NCBI RefSeq assembly: GCF_020194175.1
Contig: NZ_JADYVX010000038.1
Location: forward strand, 1-64,000
Direction: 5' to 3'
DNA from: Bradyrhizobium sp. BRP22
GTDB taxonomy: Bacteria > Pseudomonadota > Alphaproteobacteria > Rhizobiales > Xanthobacteraceae
DNA length: 64,000 nt
The notes under the pieces are model-generated. The model saw only the letters and a program-made list of their open reading frames with translations, did not search any database and was not told the origin of the DNA. Of the stretch, positions 8,285 to 16,798 are shown one piece after another; position 1 is the stretch's first letter; the number at the start of each line of letters is the position of its first letter. A program made the position numbers and the translations under genes.

Positions 8285-9208
8285 GTGACGCACATTTATC
8301 ATCGCATCTTCGATCGATTCAGCATCCTCGACTCCGAGGGCGCATCCAGGTCGGATGATTTCGCGGGCACCGCGCGATGGCTCGAGTCTCCCGGCTGCCT
8401 GTTCCAGCGCAACAACTTCGTCCTTGACCGCAAGATCATGACCGAAGGCGTGATCAAGCCGGGCCTGTTCGTGACCATCGTGCTGAAGGGGTCGGGGCAG
8501 GGTGGCCCACGCCGATCCGCCAAGCGGTTCCGCTATTCGGAGAACTCGATCGTCGTGATGGCATTGCGCAAGCCCCTGCCTTGCACCGGCGAGGCGCCAA
8601 GCGGCGCGCATATGTTCGCCGCGGGCCTGGCGTTTCCCAAGGCATCGATCGATCGCCTCGATCTGCAGCGCGAGTTCCTTGAACTGTTTTCCTCGGCGGA
8701 ATCGGATGAATTCGTGGTCACGCTCAAAGCGCCGCCGCGCATTCTGGCGATGGCGACGGAAATGCTGTCTCCGACGCTGGATGGGCGCGCGGAAGAGCTC
8801 CTGCTGTCCGCGCACGCCATGGAAATCCTCGCGCGGGTCATATCGATGGCAGGCAAGCGCGCCAGCATCGAGATGGCCGGCGATCACAAGCAGCGGCGGC
8901 TGCGCGCGATCCGCGACGCGATCGACGCGGATCTGCGGCGTCCGTGGAAGGTCTCGCAACTGGCGCGTGAGGCAGGCATCAGCCGCCGCTCTTTCAATAC
9001 CCACTTCCGACGGGCGTTCGGCGTCAGCGCCTCCGACTATCTGCGGACGCGCCGGCTCGAATCGGCGCGCGATGCGATCATCGAGCAGGGCATATCGATC
9101 AATGAGGCGGCCTATCTCGCGGGCTACGGCAACCCCGCCAATTTTGCGACCGCGTTTCGCAAGCATTTTGGATATGCCCCCAGTCGCTGCCGCCAGCCGA
9201 CGAATTAG
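8285..9208 (+). CDS. AraC-family regulator, PchR-like, of the adjacent siderophore receptor
   Basis: A 307-residue activator. The last 100 residues form the paired AraC helix-turn-helix (QLAREAGISRRSFNTHFR and INEAAYLAGYGNPANFATAF). The N-terminal ligand domain (residues 1-190) resembles PchR-type siderophore-sensing regulators. The start is GTG at 8285, with GAGGAGGGAA immediately upstream. It is followed after 208 bases by a TonB-dependent siderophore receptor in the same direction, so it probably senses the incoming ferri-siderophore and activates its receptor. A possible Irr-type box lies in the gap. Confidence 0.85.
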   Translation: MTHIYHRIFDRFSILDSEGASRSDDFAGTARWLESPGCLFQRNNFVLDRKIMTEGVIKPGLFVTIVLKGSGQGGPRRSAKRFRYSENSIVVMALRKPLPCTGEAPSGAHMFAAGLAFPKASIDRLDLQREFLELFSSAESDEFVVTLKAPPRILAMATEMLSPTLDGRAEELLLSAHAMEILARVISMAGKRASIEMAGDHKQRRLRAIRDAIDADLRRPWKVSQLAREAGISRRSFNTHFRRAFGVSASDYLRTRRLESARDAIIEQGISINEAAYLAGYGNPANFATAFRKHFGYAPSRCRQPTN

Positions 9209-9226
9209 AATAAGAACAATTCTATA
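9207..9226. promoter_or_regulatory. Possible Irr/ICE-like iron control site upstream of the TonB receptor
   Basis: The core AGAA-CAA-TTCT (9213-9223) is an inverted repeat within an AT-rich stretch (TAAGAACAATTCTATA). It resembles the iron control element bound by Irr in rhizobia (TTTAGAA, three bases, TTCTAAA as I recall it). It overlaps the end of the AraC gene and lies about 190 bases before the receptor start. A weaker match lies at 60027-60043 in the second iron module. Confidence 0.35.
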
Positions 9227-9416
9227 TTGGAGTTGGGCAGCATGTTCAGCCGCGTATGTAGCGGCGCTGATGCTGCGGCGGAATGTCTCGACGACCAATC
9301 TGGAGCTTGTCGACAACAGATCAAAGAATTTTTGCGCAACTGCAAAGGCGTAAGGTTGGTAATTCTTGCACTCATCCCCCTGACTTTGCGGGCGTTCCGC
9401 GACGGGGGATCAAGCG

Positions 9417-11747
9417 ATGGACTTCAGGAGAAAGAGCGAGTGGGGACTCGCCCTTGTGACGATTTGCGGGTTTGCCGCGGCGGCATTCACGGACACACCG
9501 GCACTGGCGCAAAGCCCCTCCGGCGCGGCGACGCCGAGCAGCAACCTGCCGCCGGTCACGGTCGATGCGCCACGCCAGCAGCGCAGTCGCGTGGCTCCCG
9601 TGCGATCGACGCGCGCGGCGCGTTCGAGCCGCAACGTTGCACGCCGGACAGCGGCGCCGGTGACGCAGGAAGCAGGACTGCCGGGAGGAACGGAAGGACG
9701 GTCGACCGGTGAAAAGGGAACGGGTCCGGTGGTCGGCTATCTCGCCACGCAAAGCGTGACCGCGACCAAGACCGACACGCCGCTCCTGGAGACACCGCAG
9801 TCGATTTCGATCGTCACCCAGGATCAGATCTTCGCGCAGGGCGCCCAGAACGTCACTGAGGCCTTGCGCTACACGCCCGGTGTCACAGTGCAGAGCTTCG
9901 GCGCCAACGCCTTCTTCGACAACTTCAAGATCAGGGGCTTCGATGCGCCCAGATATCTGGATGGGCTGCGGCTGCCGCTGGATAACACCACCTTCGCCGT
10001 GCCGCGGATCGAGACCTATGGGCTCGAGCGGATCGAGGTGCTGAAAGGACCGTCGTCGGTGGTCTATGGCCAGTCCGAGCCGGGCGGTCTGCTCAACATG
10101 GTCAGCAAGCGGCCGACGGCGACGCCGCACTACTCGATCGAGGGTACGTTCGGTTCGTTCGAGCGCTTCCAGGGCGCGTTCGACCTGGGAGGTCCGATCG
10201 ACAAGAATGGCGAGTTCCTCTACCGCATCGTCGGGCTCGCGCGCGACAGCAATACCCAGACCGACTTCGTGCAGGACAACAAGCTGTTCATCGCGCCGAG
10301 CTTCACCTGGGCTCCGACGGTGGACACCAGCATCACGCTGCTGTCGCAGTATCAAAAGGCCGACAACAGGGGCTACCAGCAATACGTCCCCGGCCAGGTG
10401 TCGTTCCTGCCCAACCCGAACGGCCACGTTCCATACAGCCGCTATCTCGGCATACCCGGCGCCGACGGATATAATCTCGAGCAATTCATGGTCGGCTATG
10501 CGCTCGAGCACCGCTTCGACAACAACCTGCAGTTCCGCCAGAACCTGCGCTACACCGACGTCACCAACGACCTCTCGTCGGTTCGCACGGAAGGCATGGC
10601 AACCGACCGTCTCGTCAATCGCAGCTATAATTACGTAAAGGCAAGCGCGGCCAACGTCACCGTCGACAACCAGTTGCAGGCCGACTTCCTGACCGGACCG
10701 CTCGCCCACAAGGTGCTGTTGGGCTTCGACTACTTCAATCTCTGGTCCCGCACCGACTACCGATCGGCCGGCATCGCTCCGATCGATGCCTACGCTCCGG
10801 TTTATAATACCGCGGCTCCGCCCTTCGCATCGCTGGCGCCGTTCATCCTGCGCGACGACAAGCTGAGCCAGGCCGGTCTCTATTTGCAGGACCAGATCAA
10901 GCTCGATCGCTGGACGTTGACGGTGAGCGGCCGCAATGATTGGGCTCACACGGATTTCAGGAGCTATGCAATCTTTCCGCTCGCCGGCAGCTATTCCCGC
11001 GACGACCGCGCGCAGACCGGACGCGTCGGCCTCAATTATCTCTTCGATTTCGGACTGGCCCCCTATGTGAGCTATGCGACGTCGTTCACGCCGAACCTCG
11101 GCGCGGATCTCGCCGGCAACTCGTTCAAGCCGACGACCGGCAACGGGACTGAAGCCGGCGTCAAGTTCATGCCGAACGGATCGAACCTGATGCTGACCGC
11201 GGCCGTGTTCGAGATCAACCAGCAGGACATCCTCACCGCAAGCCCGATCAACCCGCTGTTCAACGTGCAGACCGACGCCGTTCGCGTTCGCGGCTTCGAG
11301 TTTGAAGCGAAAGGCAACATCACCCGCGAACTCGAGATCGTCGGCGGCTATAGCCATCTCGATCCGAAGGTCACGGCAAGCATCGCCGGATATGCCGGCA
11401 AATACATGATGAACACCGCCCAGGACCAGGCGTCGCTCTGGGGCAAGTACACCTGGTACGATGGTCCGGTTGCGGGTCTCGGGCTCGGCTTCGGCGTGCG
11501 CTACGTCGGCGAGACCTACGGGGACAGCCGCAACACCTTCGTCATCCCATCGTATACGCTGTTCGATGCCGCCATCAGCTACGACTTCGCCTATCTGCGG
11601 CCGGACTGGAAGGGATTGATTGCGCAGGTCAACGTGACCAATCTGACCGACCACTTCTACGTGGCGTCGTGCTTGACGGGCTTGCCCTATTGTGGATTGG
11701 GGAATGGGCGTACGGTGCTCGGTACGTTGAAATATAGCTGGAACTAG
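9417..11747 (+). CDS. TonB-dependent siderophore receptor
   Basis: A 776-residue outer-membrane receptor importing a ferric siderophore. It has a signal peptide (residues 1-32, cleavage after ALAQ), then a low-complexity Arg/Ala/Pro-rich spacer to about residue 100 and a TonB-box-like DTPLLETPQSISIV region. The plug domain follows (NVTEALRYTPGV, IEVLKGPSSVVYGQSEPGG), then a 22-strand barrel ending in KYSWN. Length and motifs match the FhuA/FpvA-like siderophore receptor family. It heads an operon with the PepSY protein (10-base gap) and a small membrane protein. The AraC gene upstream is the likely activator. The siderophore is not predictable. Confidence 0.92.
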   Translation: MDFRRKSEWGLALVTICGFAAAAFTDTPALAQSPSGAATPSSNLPPVTVDAPRQQRSRVAPVRSTRAARSSRNVARRTAAPVTQEAGLPGGTEGRSTGEKGTGPVVGYLATQSVTATKTDTPLLETPQSISIVTQDQIFAQGAQNVTEALRYTPGVTVQSFGANAFFDNFKIRGFDAPRYLDGLRLPLDNTTFAVPRIETYGLERIEVLKGPSSVVYGQSEPGGLLNMVSKRPTATPHYSIEGTFGSFERFQGAFDLGGPIDKNGEFLYRIVGLARDSNTQTDFVQDNKLFIAPSFTWAPTVDTSITLLSQYQKADNRGYQQYVPGQVSFLPNPNGHVPYSRYLGIPGADGYNLEQFMVGYALEHRFDNNLQFRQNLRYTDVTNDLSSVRTEGMATDRLVNRSYNYVKASAANVTVDNQLQADFLTGPLAHKVLLGFDYFNLWSRTDYRSAGIAPIDAYAPVYNTAAPPFASLAPFILRDDKLSQAGLYLQDQIKLDRWTLTVSGRNDWAHTDFRSYAIFPLAGSYSRDDRAQTGRVGLNYLFDFGLAPYVSYATSFTPNLGADLAGNSFKPTTGNGTEAGVKFMPNGSNLMLTAAVFEINQQDILTASPINPLFNVQTDAVRVRGFEFEAKGNITRELEIVGGYSHLDPKVTASIAGYAGKYMMNTAQDQASLWGKYTWYDGPVAGLGLGFGVRYVGETYGDSRNTFVIPSYTLFDAAISYDFAYLRPDWKGLIAQVNVTNLTDHFYVASCLTGLPYCGLGNGRTVLGTLKYSWN

Positions 11748-11757
11748 GGAAGGCAAA

Positions 11758-12921
11758 GTGACGGCAGCGACCAGGTCCCTTCGGCGATGGGGGTTTGTCC
11801 ATAAATGGACGAGCCTCATCTGCACGGTGTTCATGCTGCTCCTGTGCATCACGGGATTGCCGCTGATCTTTCACGAGGAGATCGACGACCTCCTGCACAG
11901 CCAGGTGAAGGCGGCGGAGGTGCCACCGGACACGCCGCTTGCCGATCTCGACCGACTGCTTGCCAATGCGATCGTCAACGCGCCGGGACAGGTGCCCCAT
12001 TTCCTGATCTGGGATCGCGAGGATCCGAACGCCATGTTCGTCAGCGTCGGGCCTTCGATCACGTCAGATCCGAGCAAGAATCTGCTGATCCGGATGGATT
12101 CACATACTGGCGCCTATCTGGACGCGCCTGATGTTACCGGCCGTTTCACCTATATCATGCTGAAGCTGCACACCGACATGTTCGCAGGCCTGCCGGGCAA
12201 GCTCTTCCTTGGCCTGATGGGCATCCTGTTCTGTGTCGCCATCGTCTCGGGCATCGTCGTCTACGCTCCCTCGATGCGGAAGCTGAGCTTCGGCACCTAT
12301 CGCGCGGGTCGGACGCGCGTGGTGCGCTGGCTGGACGTGCATAATCTCGCGGGAATACTGCTCGTCGCGTGGACACTGGTGGTCGGCTTCACCGGCGTCA
12401 TCAACACGTGGGCCGACCTGGTCCTCAAGATGTGGCAGTATGGCCAGCTTGCCGAGATGACCGCGCAATATCGCGATCGCGCCCCGCCGACCAAGTTGAC
12501 GTCCGTCAATGCGGCAGTTGAAGTGGCGGCCCATGCGGTGCCGGGGATGACGGCGAGCTTCGTCGCTTTCCCCGGCTCGATCTTCAGCAGCAAGAGCCAC
12601 TACACCGTGTTCCTGCGTGGCAATACGCCGCTCACCTCGCGGCTGTTGAAGCCGGCCTTGATCGACGCCGAGACCGGCACGCTCACTGACAGCCGCGACA
12701 TGCCCTGGTATGTCTCGACGCTGTTCATTTCCCAGCCGCTGCATTTCGGCGACTATGGCGGAATGCCGCTCAAGATCCTCTGGGCCGTGCTCGACGTGCT
12801 CACGATCATCATCCTCGTCACTGGCATCTATTTGTGGATGCGGCGGCGTAGGGCAGGGGTCAGCGTCGATCGCGTGATCGCGCGCTCCTCCGGCATCGAA
12901 AGTCCCGCATTGTCGTCCTGA
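11758..12921 (+). CDS. PepSY-associated TM protein (possible siderophore-iron reductase)
   Basis: A 387-residue inner-membrane protein with four hydrophobic segments, at about residues 20-40, 145-168, 195-220 and 340-362. Two periplasmic PepSY-like regions lie between them, and there are conserved-looking histidines (FHEE after TM1, HTDMF, HNLAG). Members of this family next to TonB receptors are thought to reduce ferric siderophores in the periplasm. The start is GTG at 11758 behind AGGGAAGG. It is co-transcribed with the receptor, and its stop overlaps the next start (TGATG). Confidence 0.85.
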   Translation: MTAATRSLRRWGFVHKWTSLICTVFMLLLCITGLPLIFHEEIDDLLHSQVKAAEVPPDTPLADLDRLLANAIVNAPGQVPHFLIWDREDPNAMFVSVGPSITSDPSKNLLIRMDSHTGAYLDAPDVTGRFTYIMLKLHTDMFAGLPGKLFLGLMGILFCVAIVSGIVVYAPSMRKLSFGTYRAGRTRVVRWLDVHNLAGILLVAWTLVVGFTGVINTWADLVLKMWQYGQLAEMTAQYRDRAPPTKLTSVNAAVEVAAHAVPGMTASFVAFPGSIFSSKSHYTVFLRGNTPLTSRLLKPALIDAETGTLTDSRDMPWYVSTLFISQPLHFGDYGGMPLKILWAVLDVLTIIILVTGIYLWMRRRRAGVSVDRVIARSSGIESPALSS

Positions 12922-13115
12922 TGACGTCACGCAAATCCATGCATCGCACACTTCGGCAGATCTTTGTCGCGCCTTTGCTGGTCGCGATCGTCAGCACGCT
13001 GGGCCTCGTCTGCGCGCTCGTGGGTGATGGCTGGTGGGATGCCCTCTCGTGGGTGACCCTGGCGGTCCCGGTCGTTCTCTACTCGCTGTTCATCTGGTGG
13101 CGAAAGCCGAATTGA
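12921..13115 (+). CDS. Small hypothetical membrane protein of the iron operon
   Basis: 64 residues with two predicted membrane helices (FVAPLLVAIVSTLGLVCALV, and a second helix ending YSLFIWW). The ATG overlaps the stop of the PepSY gene, so translation is coupled. Small two-helix proteins often end receptor/PepSY operons, and no function is assigned to them as far as I know. Confidence 0.7.
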   Translation: MTSRKSMHRTLRQIFVAPLLVAIVSTLGLVCALVGDGWWDALSWVTLAVPVVLYSLFIWWRKPN

Positions 13116-13141
13116 GCAGCTCAACGCAGCGGCTCAGCGCT

Positions 13142-14518
13142 TCAGACGACCTGCGTCTGCATGACCGATAATTTCATCGCTGCGGCGAGCACCTGCAGGG
13201 CCTGGCTGACATCGGCACGATTGCGCGCCGCGCCGAGCGAGACGCGGATCCCGCGTGGCGGTTTGTCGATGACGGCAAACGCATCTTCGCCGACAACGGC
13301 CAGCCCGTGCCGCAGCAGATGCGAAAGCAGGTCCATTCGATTCCACGCAGGCGGAATCTCCAGCCAGAGGTGATGGCTGGTGGGACGGGATGCGAAAGGG
13401 ATGCCCTTCAGGATGCGGCTCGCCAGTAGCTGTCGTCCTTTGGCTTCGTTGCGAACCGCCTCGATGATTTCGTCGGCAATACCGTTTCGAATCCAATAGG
13501 TGACCAGGGCGACCATCAGCGGAGGCGACATCTGCATCGTCGCCTGCAATCCCCCGCGCATGGTCTGTGCGGCCGTGGAGTCGGGTGCCAGCAGATAGGC
13601 GACGCGCAATCCCGGCGCGATGCATTTCGACATGCTGGCGGCGAAATAGGTCCGCTCGGGAATCAGGTTCGCGATCGGGGAAATCGATGGCTCCAGCGGA
13701 CCGTAGACGTCGTCCTCGATCAGGAAGGTCCCGGCGTGGCGAATGATTTCGGCGATGGCCTTGCGGCGCGCCGGGCTCGCCGTCGCGGTCGTCGGGTTCT
13801 GCTGCGTCGGCACCAGATAGATGGCCTTCGGCTTGTGCCTGCGGCATGCATCCTTGAGCGCATCCGGCCGCACGCCCTGGTCGTCCATGGGCAAGCCGAT
13901 CAGGCGAACGCCCAATCGGGCCGCTGCCGTCTTCAAGCCGGGATAGGTGAGGGACTCTGTCAGCACGACATCGCCGGGCGACGTCAAAGCGAGAAGCGCA
14001 TTGAACACGATGGCCTGTGATCCCGGAAAGATCACCAGGCGCTCGGCGCTCGCGTCCGGCATGCGATGACGTAGCCAATTTGCGGCGGTCTCGAGTTCGA
14101 GTTCGCTGCCGCCTGGTCTCGAATAGGTCAGGAATGCGCCAAAGCCGCTTTCTCGGCGAATGGTGTCCAACCCCTGCGCGATCCGAAGATCCAGATTGGC
14201 TTCCACGGGCTGCGGCGGAAGGTTCATCGAGAGATCGATCGTGACTTGGGCGGGCGCCTGCGACGGTGAGCGCACCGTCGTCTCCGAAACGAATGTTCCC
14301 TGACCGACCCTGGCTTCCAAGAGGCCGCGCCGGCGCGCTTCGCCATAGGCGCGGGTGACGGTAGTGAGATCGATGCCGAGTTCGGTCGCGAGCGCGCGGT
14401 GTGTCGGCAGCCTTTGTCCGCGGACAAGTCGGCCGCTCTCGATATCGGCGGTCAGCGCATCGACGATGCGCATGAACAACGGGCCTTGCCATTCGGAAAG
14501 TGTAGGGACCCAATCCAT
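13142..14518 (-). CDS. MocR-type regulator (GntR helix-turn-helix fused to aminotransferase domain)
   Basis: A 458-residue protein. Residues 15-80 are a GntR winged helix (RLVRGQRLPTHRALATELG, then TVTRAYGEARRRGL). From about residue 110 it has the fold of type I aminotransferases, with the PLP lysine expected in SMSKCIAPGLRVAYLLAP. MocR proteins use PLP or an amino compound as effector. Three copies of an ATCCATACA element lie in its promoter region (14513-14572), one over its own start codon, pointing to autoregulation and to control of the divergent DUF983 gene. Confidence 0.9.
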   Translation of the reverse strand: MDWVPTLSEWQGPLFMRIVDALTADIESGRLVRGQRLPTHRALATELGIDLTTVTRAYGEARRRGLLEARVGQGTFVSETTVRSPSQAPAQVTIDLSMNLPPQPVEANLDLRIAQGLDTIRRESGFGAFLTYSRPGGSELELETAANWLRHRMPDASAERLVIFPGSQAIVFNALLALTSPGDVVLTESLTYPGLKTAAARLGVRLIGLPMDDQGVRPDALKDACRRHKPKAIYLVPTQQNPTTATASPARRKAIAEIIRHAGTFLIEDDVYGPLEPSISPIANLIPERTYFAASMSKCIAPGLRVAYLLAPDSTAAQTMRGGLQATMQMSPPLMVALVTYWIRNGIADEIIEAVRNEAKGRQLLASRILKGIPFASRPTSHHLWLEIPPAWNRMDLLSHLLRHGLAVVGEDAFAVIDKPPRGIRVSLGAARNRADVSQALQVLAAAMKLSVMQTQVV

Positions 14519-14572
14519 ACAATAGGCCTATTTGTCTTTGATTGTATCCATACATTCTCGTACTGTATGGAC
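14513..14572. promoter_or_regulatory. Putative MocR operator: three ATCCATACA-type elements
   Basis: Direct copies at 14513-14521 and 14546-14554 and an inverted copy TGTATGGAC at 14564-14572. The first two are 33 bases apart (about three helical turns), and the inverted copy makes a palindrome with the second. MocR regulators characteristically bind direct plus inverted short repeats. The whole intergenic space between the two divergent genes is covered. Confidence 0.5.
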
Positions 14573-14597
14573 ATGCCTCAGGTCAAGGAATTCAGCC

Positions 14598-15056
14598 ATG
14601 ACACAGCCAGTTTCGCTTGCCCAAGCCGCGTGGCGCGGCTTCACCATGCGATGCCCCAATTGCGGGAAGGGTCATCTCTTCCGCCGCTTCCTGAAGGTCG
14701 TGGATCACTGCGAAGTCTGCGGCGAGGACTACACGCCCCAGCGTGCCGATGACTTTCCCGCCTACCTCGTTATCGTCGTCGTCGGCCATGTGATCGTGCC
14801 GGCATTGCTCGCCGTCGAGATGGCTTACGCACCCCCGGCATGGCTGCAGCTTGCGATATGGCTGCCCTTGACGCTGTTCTCGTCGCTCGCGCTGCTGCAG
14901 CCGACGAAAGGCGCGATCGTCGGCCTGCAATGGCAGACCGGAATGCACGACTTCGCGGAATCGAAGAACCGCAGGTCCGCCAGTTCCGGCAAGTCCACCA
15001 CCAAGTCCACCAATTCGACCAACACCACGTCGCTGAAGAACCACGCGCTGGTCTGA
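14598..15056 (+). CDS. DUF983 family membrane protein
   Basis: 152 residues. A zinc-ribbon-like MRCPNCGKGHLF ... CEVCGEDY pair (two CxxC motifs) is followed by two membrane helices (YLVIVVVGHVIVPALLAVEM, and LQLAIWLPLTLFSSLALL). This is the DUF983 pattern. The C-terminus ends in a Ser/Thr/Lys-rich tail. The ATG at 14598 is supported by AAGGAA upstream. A further in-frame extension to 14532 would run back over the operator. Function unknown. Confidence 0.85.
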   Translation: MTQPVSLAQAAWRGFTMRCPNCGKGHLFRRFLKVVDHCEVCGEDYTPQRADDFPAYLVIVVVGHVIVPALLAVEMAYAPPAWLQLAIWLPLTLFSSLALLQPTKGAIVGLQWQTGMHDFAESKNRRSASSGKSTTKSTNSTNTTSLKNHALV

Positions 15057-15384
15057 GCTCTGTTCGGAGTGGCGTCCGGAAAGTTCCGTGAGCCATCCTC
15101 ACACAATGAGCCGCGATCAAGATCGCGGGTTGAGGTTGGCGCAGCCATCGTGCTGACAATTTGAAGATTCATTATGAATAGCGCGCGCTCACGTTGCCAC
15201 GTGACCGGCGGCGTCCGTTCTGTGGCTTGTTGAAGGCAAGTCTCTTCGCCATCAAACAGAACCATCTTGCTTCGCACGCGTTGGCTTGTTGCGTCGCACA
15301 GGCGCCGTAATTTGCATCAAACAATCGAGATATGATCAGTTCCTGAGACGAACCCGGGAACGTCGCTCGAATGAAGGGGCCTCA
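15057..15384. other. Intergenic region without recognisable features
   Basis: 328 bases between the DUF983 gene and the supported start of the methyltransferase. No convincing open frame, repeat or operator was seen. It presumably holds the methyltransferase promoter. Confidence 0.4.
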
Positions 15385-16365
15385 TTGGATTCTTCCGTCA
15401 CCGACCGATTGGACACGTGGGCGCAGACCGACTGGTGGAGGCGCACGGTTCGTTGTCCCCGCTGCGCGGCGCCGCTGCGCGAGATCGACGCGCGACCGTT
15501 CTGCTCCAATGCCACATGCGAATATTCCGGGAGTGGATTTCCGATCGTCGAAGACCAGCCGGTCCTGATCGATTTCGCCGCGAGCGTTTTCGAGCGCGGA
15601 ATGTATCGCGGCGGCAATGGTTCGATCTTCCATCGCGACGTGTCGCGCCGTTCGATCAGTTCACGCCTTCATCAGCTCACCTTCGGCGGCAATTCGGTGG
15701 CGCAATCGAACTGCGCACGCTTCATCGAGCTTCTGAAGCAGGAATCGGAACGGCCGGTCGTACTTGTCATTGGCGGAGGCGCGGTTGGCGACGGCGCCGA
15801 CGAACTCTACGCTGATGACTCCCTCGAGTTGATCGGGACCGACGTCTATGCCTCGCCTTACACGCTGCTGGTGGCGGATGCGCACCGGTTGCCGTTCGAG
15901 GACGGCGTGTTTGACGGCGTCTGGGTTCAGGCTGTGCTCGAACACGTGCTGGAGCCTGCGGCCGTCGTCAGCGAGATTCACCGCGTGCTCCGGCGCCGAG
16001 GTCTCGTCTATGCCGAAACGCCGTTCATGCAACAGGTGCACGAGCGCGGCTATGATTTCTCCCGGTTCACGCGGAGCGGCCATCGCTGGTTGTTCAAGCA
16101 GTTCTCGGAAATCCGCGCGGGCCGGATCGGTGGCGCAGGCGTCGCGCTGGTGTGGTCGATCCGCTATTTCGCCCGTGCGCTCGGCGCCGGCGACAAGCTG
16201 TCACGCCTGGTCGCGCTGCCGTTCTTCTGGATCCGCCTGTTCGATCCATTGACGCGCGGTCGCGCGGGATCGGATGCGGCGAGCGGCTTCTTCTTCCTCG
16301 GACGCCGTGCGGAGCGACCGCTCGATCCGCACGTCATGCCGCGCTACTACGACGCGCAGAAATGA
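15385..16365 (+). CDS. SAM-dependent methyltransferase with N-terminal zinc ribbon
   Basis: About 326 residues. The N-terminus has a Trm112-like ribbon (RCPRCAAPLRE ... CSNATCEYSG ... PIVEDQPVLIDF). The class I methyltransferase domain follows (VLVIGGGAVGDGADELY as motif I, then GTDVYASP, ADAHRLPFEDGVFDGVWVQAVLEHV). The start is uncertain: TTG 15385 has AAGGGG five bases upstream, and a TTG at 15286 would add 33 residues without a ribosome site. It sits at the edge of the exopolysaccharide locus and converges with its glycosyltransferases, so sugar or lipid-linked-glycan methylation is plausible but unproved. Confidence 0.75.
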   Translation: MDSSVTDRLDTWAQTDWWRRTVRCPRCAAPLREIDARPFCSNATCEYSGSGFPIVEDQPVLIDFAASVFERGMYRGGNGSIFHRDVSRRSISSRLHQLTFGGNSVAQSNCARFIELLKQESERPVVLVIGGGAVGDGADELYADDSLELIGTDVYASPYTLLVADAHRLPFEDGVFDGVWVQAVLEHVLEPAAVVSEIHRVLRRRGLVYAETPFMQQVHERGYDFSRFTRSGHRWLFKQFSEIRAGRIGGAGVALVWSIRYFARALGAGDKLSRLVALPFFWIRLFDPLTRGRAGSDAASGFFFLGRRAERPLDPHVMPRYYDAQK

Positions 16366-16384
16366 TGGCAGGCGCCTTCGGTTT

Positions 16385-16798
16385 TCAGGTGAGACCCTTG
16401 ATCTTCTTGCAGGGAGTCGCCGAGGTCGAGGAAAGCTGCACGATGCCGACGATAGATTTTATCGCCAGCGTCTCCTTGCTGGTGAGGAAGCGCAGCGTCG
16501 CGTTCGGATAGGCGTCGCAGAATTGCGACAGCGTCGACGCCGTCGCCGGGATGGTGTCCTGCTTGGGCACGACGGCGATACCGCCGTCCTTGAGGATGTA
16601 GGCGTCCTTCACATTCGTCATGTTGCTTGCCGCCAGGCAGATCTTGAACAGATCGTTGTAGGACTGCGGCGGCAACTTCAGGTCACCGCCGAGGCTGCCC
16701 AGCAAATATTCGCGGCTTCGACGGCAGTTGTCGGCGTCGGCGCGCGCTACGCCGGTGGCGAGCACGAGCAGGATCGAGGCGGCGGCGATCCGTCTCAT
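16385..16798 (-). CDS. Small secreted hypothetical protein of the exopolysaccharide operon
   Basis: 137 residues with a clear signal peptide (RRIAAASILLVLATGVARA, cleavage near residue 20). The mature part has four Cys, including one each near the N- and C-termini. The sequence suggests a small periplasmic Rap1a/Tai-like fold (two disulfides, GD-x-F-x-C type spacing), but I do not recognise it with certainty. Its ATG overlaps the stop of the upstream glycosyltransferase (ATGA), so it is translated with the exopolysaccharide genes. Confidence 0.7.
   Translation of the reverse strand: MRRIAAASILLVLATGVARADADNCRRSREYLLGSLGGDLKLPPQSYNDLFKICLAASNMTNVKDAYILKDGGIAVVPKQDTIPATASTLSQFCDAYPNATLRFLTSKETLAIKSIVGIVQLSSTSATPCKKIKGLT

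Noticed and set aside
8023..8358. 111-codon plus-strand frame before and into the AraC gene
   Set aside because: It overlaps the AraC start by about 70 bases, has no ribosome site and no recognisable family. The strong GAGGAGGGAA belongs to the AraC GTG start.
9372..11852. 826-codon open frame on the minus strand opposite the TonB receptor
   Set aside because: Its composition (runs of R, E, V, D) is the mirror of a GC-rich coding strand; the plus-strand protein has a signal peptide, plug and barrel motifs.
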